Positions 58,716-64,000 of a stretch of DNA of 64,000 nt are shown in pieces. The notes beneath the pieces were generated by a model. That model searched no databases. It was given only the letters and a program-made list of their open reading frames with translations, and was not told the DNA's origin. The position numbers and the translations under genes were made by a program. Every line of letters begins with the position of its first letter. The first letter of the stretch is position 1. This stretch comes from Hordeum vulgare subsp. vulgare (Eukaryota; Streptophyta; Magnoliopsida; Poales; Poaceae): the NCBI RefSeq assembly GCF_904849725.1, contig NC_058521.1, positions 562,484,176 to 562,548,175 of the forward strand. Direction: 5' to 3'.

Positions 58716-59857
58716 CCACTAAGGGCTGGTGTGTCCCCCAAAAGCCTATGGGCTTCCCCGGAGTGGGTTGCCCCCCTCCGGTGAACTCCCGGAACCCATT
58801 CGTCATTCCCGGTACATTCCCGGTAACTCCGAAAACCTTCCGGTAATCAAATGAGGTCATCCTATATATCAATCTTCGTTTCCGGACCATTCCGGAAACC
58901 CTCGTGACGTCCGTGATCTCATCCGGGACTCCGAACAACATTCGGTAACCAACCATATAACTCAAATACGCATAAAACAACGTCGAACCTTAAGTGTGCA
59001 GACCCTGCGGGTTCGAGAACTATGTAGACATGACCCGAGAGACTCCTCGGTCAATATCCAATAGCAGGACCTGGATGCCCATATTGGATCCTACATATTC
59101 TACGAAGATCTTTATCGTTTGAACCTCAGTGCCAAGGATTCGTATAATCCCGTATGTCATTCCCTTTGTCCTTCGGTATGTTACTTGCCCGAGATTCGAT
59201 CATCAGTATCCGTATACCTATTTCAATCTCGTTTACCGGAAAGTCTCTTTACTCGTTCCGTAATACAAGATCCCGCAACTTACACTAAGTCACATTGCTT
59301 GCAAGGCTTGTGTGTGATGTTGTATTACCGAGTGGGCCCCGAGATACCTCTCCGTCACACGGAGTGACAAATCCCAGTCTTGATCCATACTAACTCAACT
59401 AACACCTTCGGAGATACCTGTAGAGCATCTTTATAGTCACCCAGTTACGTTGCGACGTTTGATACACACAAAGCATTCCTCCGGTGTCAGTGAGTTATAT
59501 GATCTCATGGTCATAGGAATAAATACTTGACACACAGAAAACAGTAGCAACAAAATGACACGATCAACATGCTACGTCTATTAGTTTGGGTCTAGTCCAT
59601 CACGTGATTCTCCTAATGACGTGATCCAGTTATCAAGCAACAACACCTTGTTCATAATCAGAAGACACTGACTATCATCGATCAACTGGCTAGCCAACTA
59701 GAGGCATGCTAGGGACGGTGTTTTGTCTATGTATCCACACATGTAAATGAGTCTTCATTCAATACAATTATAGCATGGATAATAAACCATTATCTTGATA
59801 CAGGAATTATAATAATAACTATACATTTATTATTGCCTCTAGGGCATAATTGCAACA
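58716..59857 (-). repeat. Truncated copia LTR inside the second Harbinger
   Basis: Matches the solo LTR at 24519-26296 from its 'ccactaagggctgg' segment (about 25162) to the end. The LTR start reads TGTTGCAATTATGCCC on the minus strand. The LTR 3' part (about 640 bp) is missing. ORFs within are shared with other LTR copies. Confidence 0.85.
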
Positions 59858-60156
59858 TTTTTGTGGGCTGGCTAGGACGGCCGCAGATGCAGATCCCCTA
59901 AATGTACCCGTATAAAAGTAGAATATGCTTTTATACGGGTCGGCTTTTGCGGGGTCTGTTCGGACACCGCCGCGTCGACCCGAAAACAGAAAACGCTCAA
60001 TTCTCGCATTTGACATAAGTTCCCATAAATAAGTTCAAATTCAAACAAACATAACACAGTTTTGCGCATAAATAAAAGCCAACTTCAGTACGACAAACGC
60101 AAAAGAGGGTCTTGTATCATCTTGGTCGATCTTCACTCCGCGCCATCGAGTCCATC

Positions 60157-61110
60157 TTAAAGTTCATCGGCACCACCGAATCCATCTCCGACGGTTGTCC
60201 CAACTCCCGCACCAAAGTCATCGACATTGCCACAATATGGAGCAGAGAAAACATCTCCAGAATTGTAACACGAACCGGCCGACACGACCATTCTCTTCTT
60301 CAAGATCTCTCTCCTTGCCATATCATGCCATGTTTTGATGAGGTCGTCCATGTCATCGTGGTTCATTGACATGATCTTGTTCTCTTCGGCGAGCAACAAG
60401 GACATGGATTTGTTTTCAGCGGCGCGTGCTCTTCTCTCCTTAATGGCAGCTTTGCGGAGCCCCTCTTCTTTGAGCAATTGCCACTTTTCTTGCTTCTCTT
60501 TTGCCTTCTTCTCGGCCAACTCTTTCTTGATCTCCAATGACTTCAACAACATCAACTCGTTTGATTGCACTATGGCATCGATCTTCTCCCTCAAGCTCGA
60601 TGCTTCTTGCTCTCTCTTCATCTTCTCCTTAGTCTTCTTGTCGCCATCAGGCTTGTTCAAATTTCTTGGGACATCTTCATCCATGTTTGTAAGCGAACCC
60701 TCTTAGGTGGGGATTTTTTGTCGATCAACTTCCACTTCTCGCACTTTTGGAGCAACTCCCAACAATGCTCTAGTTTGAAGAATTTGCCTTTCGAAGCTTT
60801 GCCAATATCTCCTGGCGGTTTGAGAAGTACCCGTGCATGCATCAAGAGACAGCGCACTCCATGCTTGGATCAAAGCTTGATCTTCCAAGATCGTGTAGTT
60901 CTTCATCTTTGGCTTTTCCCAGATTTTGATTGCGATTCCTCATACGCTTCCGCTTCGATCTCCGCCAAATCGTCCTCTCAACCATGATTATCCACGCCGC
61001 CCTCCGTTTCATTGTAGTCGAAAGCGGCGGACGGGGCTTGATCAATGTCAACGACATTGATGTTAAACAAGTTCACGAACTCGGAAGTTGGATAGTTTGA
61101 ACCACCGCTA
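60157..61110 (-). pseudogene. Harbinger ORF1-like (Myb/NAM-associated) protein remnant, second copy
   Basis: Reading from 61110 downward there is an acidic start, NFNINV-like sequence and a stop near 60985. The Myb-like segment NYTILEDQALIQAWSALSLD with GTSQTARRYWQ follows. A deletion and frameshift lead into KGKFFKLEHCWELLQKCEKW. Then comes a long charged coiled coil (EKIDAIVQSNELMLLKSLEI, KKELAEKKAKEKQEKW) in 60684-60157, ending FGGADEL. This is the layout of PIF/Harbinger ORF1, a DNA-binding partner of the transposase. It is broken and not expected to function. Confidence 0.7.
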
Positions 61111-61283
61111 TATTAAACGATTAACAAGTCACGAGCTATCGCAACAAATGGCGAAAATGAAAGGAAATGGCCATGACCGAAGACGCATGCCTTTCGGCCA
61201 TTTCGTCGAACACCTCGCTTGCGGGGGGAGCGGCATCGTTGAACACTAGTGGGGACAGGGCCTATAGTCCCGACCGTAAGGGG

Positions 61284-61450
61284 CTTTAGTCCCGGTTCAC
61301 CAACCGGAACTAAAGGGGCGGGACTAAAGGCCTAACCTTTAGTCCCGGCCCTGTTCCATGCTGGGACTAAAGGTGCTCCACGTGGGCGCCTCGTAGCGCC
61401 CCAGAGGCAGGCCCTTTAGTCCCGGTTCGTTACACGGACTGGGACTAAAG
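61284..61450. repeat. Subterminal palindromic repeats of CACTA B
   Basis: TTTAGTCCCGGTTCACCAAC with its inverted partner begins near 61284. A looser one starts near 61339, and a third lies near 61412-61448 (TTTAGTCCCGGTTCG...GGGACTAAAG). They mirror 24251-24420 of CACTA A. Confidence 0.8.
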
Positions 61451-61711
61451 AGTTTCAGATTTTGTTTATTTTTGGGTTTTTTTTGAATGAAATTATATTT
61501 GGGTTTTAGGGTTTTAGGGTTTAGGTGTTCGGGAGATTAACGTGATGCCTCGTTTGGTGTTCGAGAATTAGTTTTCATATAATTTAAATAGAAATAATTA
61601 TGCATATATATATAAGATTAACTTATCTTACAAGCGAGCATATATATACAATTATATGGAGATCTGAATTATCGGGACTAGAGCTCGTCTATTCGATTAC
61701 ATGGACGAAAA

Positions 61712-64000
61712 TCAGTAATGGACCCTAGCTACACTAAATTGTCCTTTGTCATCTATAGCTTCCGTCCTCAGAAAGCTCGCAAGCTCCTCTGCAACAGCAA
61801 TCGCGCGTTGCTCTGGTAGGACCTTCGTCCTCATGGCCGTGTACTATATAAGAAGAGGAGATGAATATGAATATCAATCATGATAACAAAGAATGACGGG
61901 TAAAAATAGAGGTGTGAATGTTCATTGCTTACGTCGAATCTGTGATCCTTGTGCTCATAGGTAAACGTGCGAATTGTCTCGCAAACATAGTATCCGCATA
62001 GATGCGTTCCCGTGGCTGCTGGTCGCACTTTACGAGAATAGAATACATATAATCAAAATAATAATCTAGCATCATAAATGTATTGAAAATAGAAGTATAT
62101 CATACTACTACTTACCTGAGCCGCTCTAAAGGTCAGCTTCTCAGGCTCAATACCGGGAGTCACGCACTTGAACCGCTTTCAAACCCTGCCCGACAAGGAT
62201 AATGATTTGCTAAGTTTTTCATTAATTGATATATCAGAAAATCATCGAAAGAGACCGATAGAGCGCAAGAATGATTGAAATTACCCTTGGAGCATGTCAT
62301 GCAGGCTTTGGAACTGTTCCAAGGGTCTCGATAATGGGTCGAAGGCATCAACTCTTCCCTTATCAATTTGAATGTCCAACAGAATCCAATGAAAGCTGCA
62401 CATGTATATATATGTGTGTGTGTCAGTAACTTATCAATTACACTTATGAGTGAATGGACACAACAGAGTAAAGACCCTCACCTGAAATTGTATGGAAACA
62501 GTATGTGGTCACAGAAATTTTGACCTGTTAGAAACCTTAGAAGGTTTTCCTCCGTCTCCTTGGGTTTATCAGTTAGCGTCGCTATATGTATTTTATCTGG
62601 GTCAATAAACCCAATATTTAGGATGTTCTTTCTTTTACAATCCAGAATCTTCATTCTACATAATAGAGTACAAGTTATATATAGACAATGAATTGAAATA
62701 ACTAAACAAGTTATATGTAGACAACGAATTGAAAAACTTACAAACAATAGCAACTCATAAGCGATTTGTCGAGGGCGTCGCCATTGTACATCTGGAAGAG
62801 TCCATCAAAGTCGATATGGATTTCTTCGGGGCGGCCGTAGTACTCCCGTGGGACACTCACCACGATCATCGTTCTCCCATTCTTTGATTCACTTAAGTAC
62901 CATGTATGCAAGTAACGCATATTTGTTGGGAGATCATCTTTGCTGACCAAAAGGCGCTCCCATGACAAACTGTGGCTTAGGGGCTACCACAGCCTTGGGT
63001 AACCTGTCGTCTTGGGAAGCCAGAATGTCTACAACCGAGATACCCCATTCAGCCGCCCACTTCTTTGCTAATTCGAAATCTTGCCCCTGCACCGGAGGGG
63101 GGACATTCTCGGTTAACACCTTGAGGGGTGGGATCGACTGTTTAGCGTGTTGTCCAAGCTGAGGAACGTCTGATTTTTTCTTGCTTGTAGTTGAACTTGA
63201 TTTGCTCCCATTTGCACTTGCACGTGATCTGCTCTTTTTCACTTCCTTCTGCAATGTGCGTGTATAGTCATCAGGCTTATGGTGTAAGTCATACTGTGAT
63301 GGAAGGGTCGTGAAGTATTTTGCAAATGCTATTTGCTTCTCGGTGTATTCCGGGCGGGGCTCGGGTTCCTTCTTTTTCATCTGCGCATCATGATGTTCCT
63401 TTGCTATCCTGGCGTTTTCCTCGGGGGTACGATCATAAGGTCTGATAGGAAGATTAGCATGAGGTACCTTTGGGAGGGGCGACCGTTTGCGCTTTGGGGG
63501 GCTCCGTCGCTTAGAAATCGTCGGCGGAACGTTCTTGGTGGCACGCTTCCGCTTAGTATCCGGAGCGGGCGGCGGCGGAGACGGACGACCCAAGTCCGGC
63601 GGCGGTGATCGAGATGGACTCGTGTTGTGCTGGCCGACGTCATGTGGAGGGCTTGGAGGTAATGGAGGTGTAGGTGACCTGCGACGACTCGGAGGCAGTG
63701 TTGTCCTTGGGGCTGAGCCTGGAAGCTTGATGTAGTTCTTGTCCCATAGGATGACTCCACCCAGTACTTCTCCGAGTGTCCTCTCATCTTCGGGTCCAGC
63801 TATGTCGAGCTCCATATCATGAAACCCCGCCATGATTTCATCCACCCCGACTTTAGCAAAGCGAGTTGGAATCTCACGGCCATGCCAGCGTGCATCAGGG
63901 CCAGAAGGTAAAGCTTGTCCGACGGCCACCTTCATGGATATGTTCTTGAATTTCTGATGGAGTTCACATGATGTTGACTCCTTGATTCCATCCACGGGGT
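61712..64000 (-). pseudogene. Broken Transposase_24-Ulp1-like gene of CACTA B, C-terminal part
   Basis: Exons on the minus strand: before 64000 to 62742, 62655-62482, 62395-62285, 62185-62116, about 62025-61936 and 61843-61712. The Ulp1-like core has FHWILLDI with an intact cag acceptor, VDAFDPL, and GTHLCGYYVCE. The Glu codon that is a stop at 22410 in copy A is intact here (TLQKEVKKS). Copy B has its own lesions: one extra T in a T-run at 62949-62952 shifts the frame, a TGA lies at 62179-62181 where copy A has Trp, and one G is missing near 62007 in the Cys exon. Its stop codon also lies further downstream. The 5' half is outside the window. Confidence 0.83.

Larger units (their letters stand above)
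58643..61243 (-). mobile_element. Second PIF/Harbinger element, interrupted
   Basis: The left terminus GAGCAACTCTAGCAAACCCC at 58643 is preceded by TTA (58640-58642). Its interior resumes after a truncated copia LTR at 59858 and holds an ORF1 remnant. The CACTA B element interrupts the other side at 61244, so the right terminus is outside the window. Its terminus differs from the element at 54441, so it belongs to a different Harbinger subfamily. Confidence 0.65.
61244..64000 (-). mobile_element. CACTA transposon B, partial, opposite orientation to A
   Basis: The terminus CACTAGTGGGGACAGGGCC at 61244 is preceded by GAA (candidate target duplication, partner outside the window). Subterminal TTTAGTCCCGG palindromes occupy about 61284-61450. 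The sequence inward mirrors 24459 down to about 21640 of CACTA A along its whole visible length, including the 3' flank of the Ulp1-like gene. Confidence 0.9.

Noticed and set aside
1..64000. tRNA or rRNA genes
   Set aside because: None recognised by eye. The only tRNA-related sequences are the retrotransposon primer-binding sites.

Overview
The window is nuclear DNA of a large-genome grass, most likely Triticeae (wheat, barley or a relative). The evidence is stacked LTR retrotransposons with the characteristic copia LTR start TGTTGGAA(A/T)TATGCCC, CACTA transposons with TTTAGTCCCGG subterminal repeats, Stowaway and PIF/Harbinger elements, and two intron-containing genes with monocot-style GC-rich first exons. 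There are no rRNA, tRNA or prokaryotic features. Only two ordinary host genes are seen.

Layout. 1-1465: right end of a Mutator-like element (MULE) with the N-terminal part of its transposase on the minus strand. 1755-11805: a gypsy element (two about 1.56 kb LTRs) whose interior is largely replaced by a decayed copia element lacking the outer part of both LTRs. 11928-24459: a complete 12.5 kb CACTA element with TSD TCC. It carries an intact two-exon 3'-5' exonuclease-like gene, two satellite-like arrays (about 337 bp x 8 and about 164 bp x 6.4), a long hairpin, a small unknown ORF and a broken gene fusing a plant En/Spm-type (Transposase_24-like) region to a Ulp1-like cysteine protease. No TNP2 transposase is visible. 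24519-26296: a solo copia LTR with TSD GGAGC. 28355-31165: an intact five-exon R-SNARE (VAMP72-type) gene with a Stowaway MITE in intron 2.

32227-51154 is a four-layer nest. A giant-LTR solo copy is split by a full-length 15.5 kb Angela/BARE-type copia element (TSD AACAT). That copia carries a second giant solo LTR in its 5' LTR (TSD CAAGG) and a solo copia LTR in its pol gene (TSD GGAAC). 53512-57721 (minus): a two-exon TPR gene of the SDI1/POLLENLESS3-like (MS5) family, with a PIF/Harbinger derivative (TSD TTA) in its 3.3 kb intron. 58186-61243: two Stowaway remnants and a second Harbinger copy interrupted by a truncated copia LTR. 61244-64000: the terminus of a second CACTA of the same family in opposite orientation, with its own differently broken copy of the Transposase_24-Ulp1 gene.

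Only the VAMP gene and the TPR gene look like functional host loci. The most unusual locus is the 11.9-24.5 kb CACTA: an intact exonuclease-like ORF sits where a TNP2-type transposase would normally be expected, and the same hairpin motif lies at both termini and just upstream of the second gene's TATA box. All identifications come from reading the sequence. No database search was possible, and element family names are by resemblance.
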